From Wurfbainia villosa (taxonomy: Eukaryota; Streptophyta; Magnoliopsida; Zingiberales; Zingiberaceae), in contig CM046004.1 in assembly GCA_025175895.1 (NCBI GenBank), positions 5,270,001 through 5,334,000 on the forward strand: a stretch of DNA of 64,000 nucleotides, written 5' to 3'. The notes beneath the pieces were generated by a model. The model was not told the DNA's origin, ran no database searches, and saw nothing but the letters and a program-made list of their open reading frames with translations. Both the position numbers and the translations under genes were made by a program. Positions 37,401 to 51,500 of this stretch are shown piece after piece (the stretch's first letter is position 1; every line of letters starts with the position of its first letter).

Positions 37401-40400
37401 TACTTCTTTGATTCCTTTCTAGCTTTGAGCAATTTCCATCATGTTTAAAATTTAATAGGAATGTGTAAAACTGTATCAAATGCATATCCAACTTAAGAGT
37501 TCTGACATCCTACACGACGGCTTCATGTGCGACTTGCTCATAATTGTCCAATTTACGAGATTGCATAGTAACTGAGAATGCACAATGCTTCCGCCGCGAC
37601 AATCTTCTCGGATGAGTACTATAGTCAATCCTCTGAATCCGTCGGGGTCGCCGTCGTCGTTCCTCTCGTCGGATCGCGGTCGGATTCCAGTCGGAATCCA
37701 GCCCGATCGAGATCGGAATCTGACCGTTCGACGGCGATGTCAAGCTGCTCGGGCACGGGTGTCAGGTGGAATTATTGTGCATTCCTCATTGTTGTGCTAG
37801 CTCGCGCACGAGTGCACAGATATCCATTGTCCAGGATATTAAATTTCCCCAACTTAATTTGTCTGGACTATGCAACAGTACTAATTCAATTCATAAATCT
37901 AATTAATAGGTTACCAATTTCATGGTTTGAAAACTCATGTTGTGGCAAGTGACATGATCGGATCCACTACTCATCAACATGGGTAATATATCCTATGTTA
38001 TCCATGCCAGTTAGAATCGTACTCTGTTGACACTCGACACACATTGACTCATGTCAATGTTTGTTATTTTTTTATATCTTGATTTTTCAAAACTCTAATT
38101 CAATTCATTATCTAATTGCTATAGTTTTATACTTATTTCAATTGATTATTTAATTATCATATTATTGTTTTTCAAAACTAAACAAACTAAGTGTTGAAAG
38201 AGTATAGATGTAAAATTTAAATTTATATCAATTCATATCGACATGTATTGAAGTAAAAAAAAAAGAGGAGAAAATCATTTTCAATTCAACTATCCAATTG
38301 ATGTATTAAAAGTAAAAAAAAAATCTAAGTAAAAGTAAATTAAATTAGAAACACGTCTAAATTTATTTTGGTATGCTTTAACACATGTCGAAGTATGTCA
38401 AATATCGGTAGGTTTAATACAATAAAATTTAATTCAATTGATTATTCTATTGCTATAATTTAATTTTTAGAAGTAAATGGAAGTAGTATTAAAGGAATAA
38501 AAACCATCTAAAGTCATCTCTGGGTTGCAACTCTAACGTGGGATGGTACATTAACCTTGACATTCTTCTGTTTGCATATTTTGCTTATAAACAATATGGC
38601 AGATTCAATGGCACAATTTTGGATTATCCAACATCTTAATTTTGAGGTTTGAGTTGTGGGATGGTACATTAACCTTGACATTCTTCTGTTTGCATATTTT
38701 GCTTATAAACAATATGGCAGATTCAATGGCACAATTTTGGATTATCCAACATCTTAATTTTGAGGTTTGAGTTGTTTGACTTGATTGCCTTTAAAATTTC
38801 GGCCATTGTTTTTTCCTGAATCGATGAATCTTTTTTTGGATGGTCTGTCTCCAAGCTTGAGAGAGACATTGTTGAAGTCTCACAAAAGCACATCCTTATG
38901 GTATTGCTGTATCAAATGCCTCCTCACAATCCTTCCATCTCCAATACCATGGTCATTTCAGCAATATGTTCTTTTTATGGAGCAGGAGATTGCATGCTTT
39001 GTTTTCCTTTCTCTGTTGAAGTTGTTGTCATATATTTCCTGTAAACTCTCATATAGATGCTTTCTCTCCTCCATGATGCTTGTCCGAAGCTCAAATCCTA
39101 GCATTTCCATAATTACTTTGGTGCTTGGAGCAGCACATTGAGAGGCTTATACTCATAAAATCAACACCATATATCCCTCTGTACCTTTTTGCCATCGATG
39201 GAACTTTGACCCTATGAAACTTGTATTAAATAGGGAACTTACATGAAGAAAGAGTGACTAGTTCTATATGCCATTGGAGTGCACCGCTTTCATTTTATTA
39301 ACTATAGTTTGGAACTGAAATCAAAGCATTGATGGAAAATTACATTGTTTATAAGGATGAATAAGATTAGTAATGGGAAACAGGGTGTTAGTTGGTAGAC
39401 TTGGAGTATTGTGGTGAGACAAAAGAGTTTTTGAGGATAAATTGCAATAGGTTCAGATGATAGTTGCCTGCTTTAGGCCCATTATACTTTGGGTTTTTGT
39501 TGTCAATTGTTCTAGTGTGGTATATGGTGTAGACAATAAATTAGGTATATGAATTAGCTCAACTGAAGCATACATGGTAGTAGGTCAAGTGGATAAAAAG
39601 GTGGACTAATAAATGTTACAGTGGCTAAAACAAAAGCTCAATTTAACTTAGGGGAGTATAACAATGATGCATTTCTATAAATGAGAATGTGTATGGGAGC
39701 ACTTAATAGATCTTTGTGCTAGATTGTCTTTGTATGAATAGGTGCAGGGGTGCTGCACAATTGAGAGAATGCCAAATGAATGACCTCATTGCAATTGGCA
39801 AGAGGTAAGGCATTCAGTTTAAGGGATGCGCAACTACAGGAGGTTCACACCATGTTAGGTGAAGATGGCACAAACAATATGGTGACGAAGAATCTTGTGT
39901 GGAGAGGAAAAGAGCCGATATTGCATACATATAAATGAGATATTAATGGTTATGAAATATTATAAATACGACCATATAGTTTACACCATTTCATATGGGC
40001 CCATAACACATTCTTTTAACCATATCTTCCATAAGATGCCTTAGACAGCTCCCCACTATCTATCTATTTATCTACATGACATTAATAGTTATGAAATATT
40101 ATAGATACATCCAGATAGTTTACACAATTATATATAGGCCCATAACACTGCTATTTTACCTTACGGGTAGACAACATTTAGCCTTGTACAACTCCCAAAT
40201 CTTTGATCCATCTCTTAAATTCGTCTCACTTTTTTTTCCCCTTCCTTTGCAGACAATAAGGATTTTATCTCTTCTTATTGTGGCCCTCTTGATTGCAATT
40301 TTGATCTCGCTATCAGAGGGTTTCAATATGATGGTAATGACAATAGAGGTGGCGAGTGACAAAGGCAACACATGATGATGTCCTCTTTAGAGTATAGGAA

Positions 40401-43400
40401 GGTTGGTTGAGGAGATGCACAATTCCTCCCTAGCCTCAGCAATTGGTGTTTTTACGTTAATGCAGAAGGCCAAGGACAGTGAGAGGTTATGGTGTAGGGT
40501 GGTGTAGAGATGAGGTGGTGCAACTCAACATAGCCACTTTTTTTTGAAGTGTGGGAGTAGATGATGAAAAGTGAAACTAACCAAGTGTTGTTGAGTCGAC
40601 GTGGAGTGAGATGCAGCGACTCTGCTGTTGGAGAAGATGATTCCAAGATGAGGCATATTGGTGGTAGTACAATTGGAGGATTAGCAGAGTGCTCATGTAC
40701 TTCTCATGCAGAAGGTGGCAGTTAGAAGAAGGCAAGGAGAGTTGCAACACTTGGAATAACCAATTGGGTGGAATTTGGTGGTGGAGATGCAATTGATGGG
40801 TTGTAGTGGAGGAATGGTGATGCTGGATGAGTGGTTGACGCACAATTAAAAGGGCAGGCGATCATAAAAGGGGTTGGGTGTTAGCATCTCGATAAAGGAG
40901 GCTCTTTTTTTGGCAAGGATGGTGAACAGTGGGATTCAAGGGGGGATGTTCTGCAGAGGGAAGAGGTTAGTAGCGCAATGAGACGATGTTGTTTGATTGC
41001 TGCAGTGACTGTAGTGGCATGCTGCGAAGGCAGAAGATGAAGCAACAAAGAGAATTATGGCAAAGAGAGTGACTTTGGTTTGGAGATGGTGAATGGGTGG
41101 ATGCATTGGAAAGAACTTAAAGTGGTGGATGGTGAAGTATCGAATACCGAATTAGGAGTCGACTTCAGTACCAAATTGCTGAAGTACAAAAAATGCTCTG
41201 ATATCAAATTTATGCCACACAAAAATCAAATTCTCAAATCACAAAAAATTAAAGACAAAATTGATGGAGGTATCTCATACTGAGAAAAAAACATTTCATA
41301 GAGCATAGAATAGAGAATTGAAAAGGAATTTTATTAATTAAAAGCTGAAAAATACATAGTGATAAGACATTGAATATAATAAATACAAACCAAAATAGAA
41401 AGAAATACCACTAATTAGAAAATATAATAATCTGCATACCTACTGAATTAAATCAAAAGATATTGATTTCCTAATCTAAAAATAGAACATTTCCAAAATC
41501 AATTAAAATTTAAAATCTAAAATTCTAATCAATGTTTATACTAATTAAAAGACTACTACCAAATCAAAAGATACACAATCCTAAATAAAACATTACAAAA
41601 TCAATTAAATTTTAAAATTCTTGTCATTGTCTGTTCCTTGTTTGCATCAACTTGCACCAGTTGGTATTTGGACATGAAAACATTATAATAGCAAAGTTTC
41701 CCTTTACACATGTCAAGGAAGAGTTAGCACATTCGCCCATGTGATTCAAAACCTGAAGTTAACACTGTTTGGTCGTCAAAAGGGTCAATAATGCTGGTCA
41801 TTGGACGTCAGATTTCCCATGTATTGTACAAGAGGCATTTGCGGCAATCTGCATTCTTCAGTATTATTATATCTTGATTTTACATTTTTCTACTTTATAA
41901 ATTAATATTTTTGAATCATAATACATATATACAATCAAAGTAATATTTCTTTTGTAGCAAGAATCATAGCCTTGGCGCAACGATAAAGTTGTTGCTTTGT
42001 GACGTAGAAATCACGGGTTCGAATTTTGAAAACAGCCTTTTGCAAAGCAAGGTAAGACTGCATACAATGGATTCTTCCTTGGGACCCTGCATGGCGGGAG
42101 CTTCGTGTACTAGGCTGCCTTTTTTTTTTTTTTTAGTACCATAGAAAACTCAAAGATGGATGTTCCTTTTGAAATGCATAAGAATGATATTATTCATTAA
42201 GTATCAAGTATGGCATTTAGTCACTATCAGGGTTTGACCATCCTCAGCTATATTCTATGTTTACAGAGTGAATATCAGAGAGGTGTCAGTGCATGGAACT
42301 TTGACATTGAGGATCTCAAGGCTCAAGCATCACTGGTATTTCTAATATTGCTTGCTCTGGTGTGATAAGAAAATTTCTTCCCCTTTTAATTGCCGTCATA
42401 TCATCATGTTCACTTCCCCTATAAAGCTGCTTTAGAGTCCATCTTATACACCTCTAAACTGCTATTTTTTGTTCACAGATTCGAGATGATGATGACCTTT
42501 TTGAAATGAAGGAAGATGAAGAAACTATCAAAAATTTTGTTTCCAGCAAGGTTGACCTAACTCCTTTTCTTTTGAGACAGTAACTACTTTCATTTCTTTT
42601 AATCGATTGTCAGAATTGATATATGTGCTGCTCCACTTCCTCCTAAAAATAAATTATTCCAAGTTTTTGTATTTCAGGATCCCTTGACACCAAGATCCAG
42701 TTGCGAAAAGTCACCAACTAATGATAAAACCAACACAAGGTGAGTTTTATATCTTATGAAGGCAAATGTTTCTTTTCATTTTTTTTTTGTTTTTTCAACT
42801 TTTTTTATGTAATTCTTGACCATGTCAGCGATTAACTCAGGCTCCAGTCACCAGTGAAGAGGAGTAAATAATTGCATTTGATTTAGTCTTGGTTGTATTG
42901 TTTTATGTGGGAGGTGACAATGAGCGCAGGGGCTCCAGTGTGAGGTCGCAAGAGAAAAGAGGGAGAGGATTTCATGTGGGAGAGAAGGGGGAAAGCTCGC
43001 GATTTTTAATAAGAGGGAAAAGAGGAGAATCAGTTTATTTGAGGCAATTAACCTATCTTGCTGACTCAGTTTGAGCCTGACCAGGTCAAACTAGATTTGA
43101 CATTGGTTCAGCCATAGCTCTTCCAAGAAAAACCCAATTTGAGCCCGGTTTAAACTCATAGCAAATTTTAATCAAATATGATCTAGTCCAACCATTAAAT
43201 AGTTACCGAACATCACATTAGAACCAAATTGGTCCAAAAACCACTAAATCAACATCTAAACATCTCAGTTCAGTTGTAGAACTTAAAATTTCAACAATTT
43301 ACCCCTAATTAACTCTTCTAAACCCTAAATAAACTTCATAATTTAATATCTTATGATGCTAAAAAGTACTTAATTGGTTTACAAAGGTTGGTTGATGCCT

Positions 43401-46400
43401 TTGCACTTTAATCCACTTGTCAAGTTAGTAATCAGCTGGCTTCTGAGGAGTGAGGTGAAGCCTTCATCAGCATTAATTAACCCTCACGGGCATTCTCTTT
43501 GTTTTATTTTTTATGACTATGTGAAATCTTGTTCTTTTCTAACAACAGCTTTTTTTTTTAGAAATTACTATTATTTTGTACAAATTGCACAAATGTGCTC
43601 ATATATTAAGAGAACAATCAATGCAGAGATTTTGCAGCTTTCACCAATCCCGTTCTCCCTGCCTCTAATAGGTGATTGGCACAGCAAATGAGCCATGACT
43701 TCTGCCAAGCATGTGCAACTATATCATGTTTTACTGTCAATGTAGCCCATCTCTTGCATGAGACTTTATGAAACTTGACTTGCATAGATATCCTTAAACT
43801 GTTGACATTGATTCATGACATGGGTCAAGGTTTTTCATTTATTTCTTTCCTGTCAATCCTCAAGGAGCAAGGTTGAGATAACTGAGGCGAGTAGTGAAAG
43901 ATTGCATTAATTAATATACTTGAGAATTATTGCATAACTTTCTTAGTAGTGACTACTGCATTATTGTCATTGATTGCAATTTATTTACATATTTTATGCT
44001 ATCAATGCCTAACACAACTTAATATGTTTTACATTTGAACATGCATAGGTGGTTGCTATGTTCATGGAATTATAATTTTTCTAAATTCTTACACTGAATG
44101 TGTATTTGTTCTACTGATGTACGGGTTATTGATCCATATTATCAACTATTTGACACTTCTTGCTTATCAAATCTAAATTGCATCTTACAGTGTTGCTGCT
44201 ACTTGTCTTACTTGCCTTATGGAAGTTGGGATGAATCCTTAATGTTCACAAAAATCAAATTGATACGGGGCTATTCATTCTAAGAAAACAACATTTGTTT
44301 AGTAAAACTTTCTTTTACGGCAAAGACTCTTTTTTCCCTCTTGCTAAGGCAGTCAGAGAGAATCCTCTAGCACTTTAAAAATCAAATTTATCACAAAGCT
44401 TATCATTCTAATAAAAACCAAGTTATGTTAATCAAAATCTTCTTTTTCTTAGGTTCTTTTCTTTTTCTCTTCTGCAGAGGAAGTATACCGTGTGCCGAAT
44501 CCTCAGAGTCAAAATGCTCAAATACAAGGGATGAAATATTGCAAACAGAGTATTCAGATTCTTGTAATCAGGAAAGCTTAGATCAGTATGAAAACTGCAG
44601 ACTGAAAAGTGATTTAGCACCATCAACATCAAAACCTGATGCACTTACCAATCATAGGAAAGTTGAAGTTGGAAAAAGACGTCAAACTTATAGTGGTCCA
44701 CTTGCACTGTCAGGCATGCCTACCACCTCAGTGTCAGAAAGAGTGCATTCCACAGAAAGGTTAAGCTTTAGCTTTCTAAATGTATTTTTTTTTCCTTATG
44801 TTATACAAGGTGGATGCTTTGACAGAAGTTTCTCATTCTTGCTATAATCTTCCCTAGTTGATTGTTGTTTGTGATGATTTACTACTATTGGTTTTCTTTT
44901 TGGTTGTCCTGATTGATATAACTGTGTCGGTTCACAAATCATATGCTCATGCAAAAATGTGAATAGTTCTGCCTCTATCTTCTAGGGTTGATAATGACAA
45001 TCAGCAAGGAGCTGAGAGATATATACGTGATACACGTAAAGTTGCAAATCTCAGTGGTCCATTAATGCTTCCAAACCGTGCTTCAGCTAACAGCTTATCT
45101 GCTCCTATGCGTTCATCAACAGGTTTGTAATAGTGGGGTATACATTTGACTTTGCATGACTGACATTTGTTCTGTATCCAATTATGTGCTCTTATGTTTT
45201 TTCATTAGGAATATTTTCAATAGTTCCACAAGCTCATCTTTTAAGTCCTTGTTTGAAATTTTCCCAAATGTATGACTGTATTCTTCGTATTTGTTTTTGC
45301 ACATTTACAGGATGTGCAGACTCATTGGATGACAAGATCAAGCCTAATGTGGTTCAAATAAAAGGCCGATTCTCAGTTACATCAGAAAATGTGGATCTTG
45401 TGAAGGTAGGCTTCTGAAAACTATTGACTATTCATTCTAATTTGTATGGTTTGACTTAATATTGAAGTCTCTGTACATTTAGGACTTGCCATTATGTAGC
45501 ATTTCAAGGAGATCAACCCAGGTAAAAATAATGCAATTTTTTAGTCATCTGCATTTGACCTTGACAGGTCATTTTGTTGTTTCTTCTTCCCTTCTTCAGG
45601 AATCCTCCTTAAGAAAATCTGCCAGTGTGGGTGACTGGTTAATTAATCCAAAGCCAGTGGTATGCTTTCACTGTTCTATTCTGTTTTTTTTTCCTCGTAA
45701 CATCTTTCAGTTTATGGTAGATACATATTCCATGGAGATGCTGTTTACTCTAATTACTCATGCCATCTCATAACGTTTTTCTTATTAAGCAAAGCTGCAA
45801 TTTATGTGGCAGCAAGAAAAGCTTCTACCGTTCTTAGTAGTACTTCACACCCTTAACCATTAGCATCACGATATATTAAGGCATTTCTTTCAACATGATG
45901 GCAAATATATCAAAGAGAGCATCCAAACAGTGGAATTTCTGGAAAGCCATTGTAGAATGCTTAAGAAGCATATATCTTTTATGATATAGTTATCTCTTAT
46001 GGTAGGGTTGTGCAGTGAGCTATTGATGCACAACAACAACAACAACAACAAAAAGCCATAGAAATGATGCTAAAATAATGTGGCTCACATGAAATTGTCT
46101 CATCTATCTAGCAGTCCGATGCATGAAACTTCCGTCATGCGAGGAAAGGATCCATTGTACGCAACTTTACTTGGATTCACATGAAATTGTCTAGGGACGA
46201 ATTAAAAAAAAGCCTTCAAATAATAATTATGACGTTTTACTAAAAGGTGCACCCAAAGTTCGGGAATTCCCAACAGGCGAACCATAGTTAGCTTTTTTCC
46301 AAAAGACACACTTAATTCTAAAAATATCTCTCCCACCAACTATGGCATCTATTTCATGTTTTGGTGGTGTTGACTTTAGTATTGATTTTCAAAAATCAAT

Positions 46401-48514
46401 ACTACAATAATGCTATTTTTGAAAATTGGCACATCACAGTAAAATCAACACCACTTTGGTATTGATTTTCGAAAATTAGCACCACAGTGGTGTTGATTTT
46501 CGAAAATCAACGGCACCACTATAGTTCTAAACATTTGAACACCAACAGGAAGCTCAGAAGTAGGGTTATATACCTTCTTTAAATTTTTAAGATCCATCAA
46601 TGAATTTCAGTCAAATTTCATTGAATCCAATCTAAGTCTGGTAGGATTCTGTAGTGACCCTGAGCCCAATTGCACCCTAAAATCGTAGCTTTAACTTCAA
46701 GGTCTTCCTAGTTATGTATACCCCATTTTTAAAATTCAACTTCTGTATCAATTAGCACATACCCATAACTTTATGTAAAAGGCTCATAACCAAGATTGCA
46801 TATCATATTTATCTTCTCTATACTTTTCTCTTCTACTCCATATCCAAGTTTCATAATTTCAAATCCTCTAGGTCCATCAATGAGTTTTGATGGTCTTAAC
46901 TCTGATTGGATCTAATCTAAATCTGAAATATTTCTGTTGTGTCCTTCAGTCCTATTGTGGCCATAAGTCTAACTTTAAAGGCAGATTAACTGTGCACAAC
47001 TTGTCAAAAATTCAGAACCTTTAATGCACTCTTTGAATATCATCACAGCTATACAAAGTTAAGATGCCCTTAAAGTTAAGTTTTTAGTCACATTGGAAGT
47101 GAGGGGCATTGCAAAAACATATCAGATTTGGATTGGATCTAATTAGAGCCTTTAATGAACTCTTTGAATACCACAATTATCCAAGGTTAAGATGCCTTTA
47201 AAGTTGAATTTTTAGTCACAATGGAAGTGGGGCACTGCAAAAACTTATCAAATTTGGATTGAATCTAATTAGAACTAACTAAAGTCATCAATGAGTTTTG
47301 GCTGAAATTCATTGATAGACCTAAAGGAATTGAAATTATGAAATATGAACATGAAGTGGAAAAGAAAAGTATAGAGAAGGTAGATATGATATGCAACTTT
47401 AGTTCTAAGTTTCCTAAATGAAGTTATGAATATGTGTCAATTGACACATAAGCTAAATTTTAAAAACGGGTTGTGTACGACTAGGAAGACCTTGAAGTGG
47501 AGATTTTAGGGTATGGTTGGACTCAGGGTCATTACAAAAATCTACCAGACTTGGATTGAGTTCAATCAGGTCTGACTAAGAAAATCAATGGATTTTGGCT
47601 AAAACTCATTGATGAACCTAGAAGATTTGAAATTCTGAAATCAAAACATGGAGTGGACGAGGGGAGAATGTAAATAAGGTGGGCAACCCTACTTCTAAGC
47701 CTCCAGTCGGTGTTCAAAAGTTTAGAATCATAGTCAGTGGTGCTGATTTTTAAAATTTAACACTACTGTGATGTACTACTGATTTTCAAAAATAGCAATA
47801 CTATGGTGCTGATAAAAAATCAGCACCACAAAAAAATGAAATGGATATCATAGTTGGTGGGAGGGTTTTTTTTTAATTAAGTACATCTTTTGATAAAAAG
47901 CAAACTACGGTATGCCTTATGAGAATTCTTGAACTTTGGGTGTCTTTTGGTAAAATATCCTAATAATTATGTTAGTCGGACTCAACTATGAGTATTGGAC
48001 ACGGGTGTGGATTGAAATGTGTGACATGATTATTTCTAAAATACTTTAAATGTGAACAATGGAAATATTAGATGTCCATTTGAAGGATTGATGTCTGAGT
48101 GTTGGTATCTGACACAAATATAAAGGGCGTGAATAAAGAGGCCAAGTACCATAGGTTAATGTTACCTTGTTGCACCTTTTGTTATTGATCTTAGTTTAAT
48201 TGTCATAGAGATGGTGCTAAAAACAAAATAATGTGGCTTACATAAAATGATCTTGGTCCCAATAAAAATAATATTATCTTATTGCACTTTTTTTAATGAA
48301 CTTGGTCTACTTGTCTATAATAAAACTTATATGAGAAGCTTAATCTATTGTTTGAGATAATATTATCAACAATAAAAATTATATCATCTCTCTTCGTAGA
48401 AGAATTGCCACTTTGAAAACTAAATCTACAATAAAGTAATTTCAAACAAAACAGAATTACAGAATGAATCATGAATAAAGCCATACATCACTTCTTTTAA
48501 GTAAATGAAACATG

Positions 48515-48578
<64 letters not shown>

Positions 48579-51500
48579 CTTACACTGTGCGACGATCGCT
48601 GTGCGACGCACTGCGAACCGTTCGATCACTGTTTGATTCACGGGATTGCACAATAAATGGGAAATGCACAGTGCTCCGTTTGCGTCGTCTTCCTTGGCGA
48701 GCGCTATAACCAAACCCCTGAACCTATCGGGGTCATCGTCGTTTGACAGACCGGCCGAACAAACTGTGGTCGGATTCCGATCGAATTTCGGTCGGAATTC
48801 GATAGAATTGCGGCCGCAATCACAGTCGATTCTGACCGCGGTCCGGCCAGGCACGAAGTTCGATCGGACTACGGCCGGATTCCAGTTGGATTTCGGTCGG
48901 AATCCGACCGTGATCCGACTGGACTCGATGTCCAGTAGGATCGCTACCGGATTCCAGCCGCGATTCGATCGGAATCTGGCCGATTTGCAGTCGTTGGCGA
49001 TCGCAATTCGACCGAATCACGGCCGCAATCCGACTGAACTCGATGTCTGATCGGATTGCGATTGAATTCCAGTCACGATTCGACCGAATTATAGTTACCA
49101 ACAATCGTTGCGTTGGCGGCCGTAAATCGGCAAGATTTCCACCGCAATTCGGTCGCGATCCGATCGAACTCCGATGCCGATCGGATTGCAGTCGGAATCC
49201 GGTCGATCGACGACAGTGCCGAATGGTGCAAAGCACCTTCTTCTCCAATGGGAAACACTGTGCATTTCTCATTCACTGTGTTTGCTCGAACGTGAGAAAA
49301 TGGGTCCTCGGATGTGAGACAGAGCGTGACGAATTTACTATGCATTTCTCATTTTCGTGCACAGCGCGTCACGCAGCATAAGAAAATCGTACACACACAC
49401 ACACTCTCTCTCTCTAACTATGTAGAAAAAAATAAACAGTTCTAATTAAAAGGGCAGTTCGGTGCACAAAGCTCCCACCATACGGGATCTCGGGGAAGGA
49501 TCCATTGTACGCAGTCTTACCTTGCTTTGCAAGAGGCTATTTTCAGGATTCGATCCCGTGACCTCTAGGTCACAAGACAATAACCTTACCGTTGTATCAC
49601 GGCTCCCCTTCAATAAACAACTCTAACTATTTACAAATTTTTACTTGGGGCCGTGATCTTGAAAGTAATAGATTTTGGTGCACAAAGGACCCCTTAATGA
49701 ACGCAGAGTGGGAATGTAGTCACAACATAGCTTGTTGGATGCAATAATGAACAGAGCTACTTGGCCTTGGTGACACAGAATGCACTAATCGAAAATATTA
49801 TTAAGTTGAAGATACCCTAATACATGAGATCTTAACTCATTTTATAGATTTAAAATAAAATAAGACCTTTTCTCTGTATTTTTTTTTTTAATTTTAACAA
49901 CTGCCTAATAATTATAAACAACTTTTTGTTATTTATAAATAACAAAATTAAAATAATACCTTAGACTATGCCATTCTCCCTCATCACAATGTACTTGACT
50001 CTATCAAGTGGGGAGATTAAGATTCGTGGCATCTCGTGTAGGTGCTAAATGGGAGACGCCTTTGTAGATGGGTTGGTCGATTGTGTTCCATTTCTTCAAG
50101 TAACTTCGGAGCAAAGTGTCGAAGCTTGTCCTCAATAACCGAGTATTATTGGTGTTTGAAAGTCCTCTTCAATGAACTAGGTGCCTCCAACTGCTGCTTC
50201 GATGGGATAGCACCTTCTCACTATCTATAATGTCCTTGATTTAAGGACTGAGCTGAGTTAGGTTGTACCTGACAACCATTTCCAATTTGTTGATTATATT
50301 TGCAACATAGTCTTTAGAGATTCTAGGTCATCCGCTCTAGTCCCAAGGATCCTAAGCTTGTGTTCTGTTATCTCTCACCTACCTTTGTATGACAATGTGA
50401 GTTCTTATCATAGTCGATATGGAGGTTCAATAAATAATGAAATTATAAAGGTATCATAGTACATTAAAGGATAAATAGAAAACTAAACAAATAAGGTTGA
50501 TTATATATATATTGTTACACTTTTTAAAAGTAATAATAAATGTTATGTGAGAAAATGATAAATACACTTATATTAACAAAACAATCCAATTTAAATAAAA
50601 GAAACTTCAATGACGGGAATGAAATTACTAACAATGCGAGCCTTTTCTACTATGAAGTTTGGTTCACATGGTCCTTAAACAAGCTGACTTCTTCCTTGTA
50701 AGATGTGAAAATAAGGGATGCAAGGGGCTATCATTTGCTGTTTTTTTCCTTATTACAGCAGCTGGACTAATTTGAAAATTTCTAAATCTGTAGGCTAAAT
50801 TGCAAAAGTTCCAAATTAGGTTAAAATGGTTTGGGGACCAAATCGATGGCATTGCATAGCCAATGCAGGATGGGAGCTCGTGGATGTATCACAAGGTTCA
50901 TGGAGGAGGCATCATGACGAAGCTAGCTAGCTTGAGCAAGATGTTGGGCAGGAGCAGAGGCAAGGTCGCATGGGTTTGCGGTGATGTTAGTTGTGGACAT
51001 TTTCATGCGAACACAACCAAGATGTTAGTGGCAATGCGGGTTTTTCAGAGGGAACAACATGCTGGTGCAGGCAATAACATGGCAAAGGAGAGCAGTGATG
51101 CAGGTGATAACACTAAATGCAATGGTGACTTTTATCGATTGAACTATTGGCACAGTTCAATCAGGGGACAATATTGCTCGAAGATTTATGGATGGTGGAA
51201 TTGATGAAGGTTGAAGTGGTGGAGGTTGGAGGAGACCTGAGTCTTTTGTGATCCATCGACACCTGTTGGGGAAGGTGGGCAGTTAAAAGGTAGTGATGCA
51301 GTGGGGCATTAAGGGCGGAGATAGGTGGCTCAACATGAGCTCACCGAGACAAAAGCCGTTGCTGGAAGAGAATGACTTGTAGGAAGGAAGTTGCACCAGT
51401 GGCTGAATCAAGAGTTCAACTCTGATAGTAATTGTCATAGCATAAACAAATTGTGCCACACAAAAAACCTCGAGCTCAATTCACGAAGTGGAAAATATTG

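Noticed and set aside
41965..42134. A tRNA-like sequence with A and B boxes (GGGTTCGAATTTT)
   Set aside because: It belongs to an Au SINE; there is no cloverleaf with a paired acceptor stem, and the 3' half matches the SINE body.
48516..49381. Overlapping open frames of 60-150 aa on both strands (GRNPTELD-type repeats)
   Set aside because: They are products of iterated CGGTCGGAATCC-like motifs in a non-coding inverted-repeat element; no start context, splice signal or known domain.
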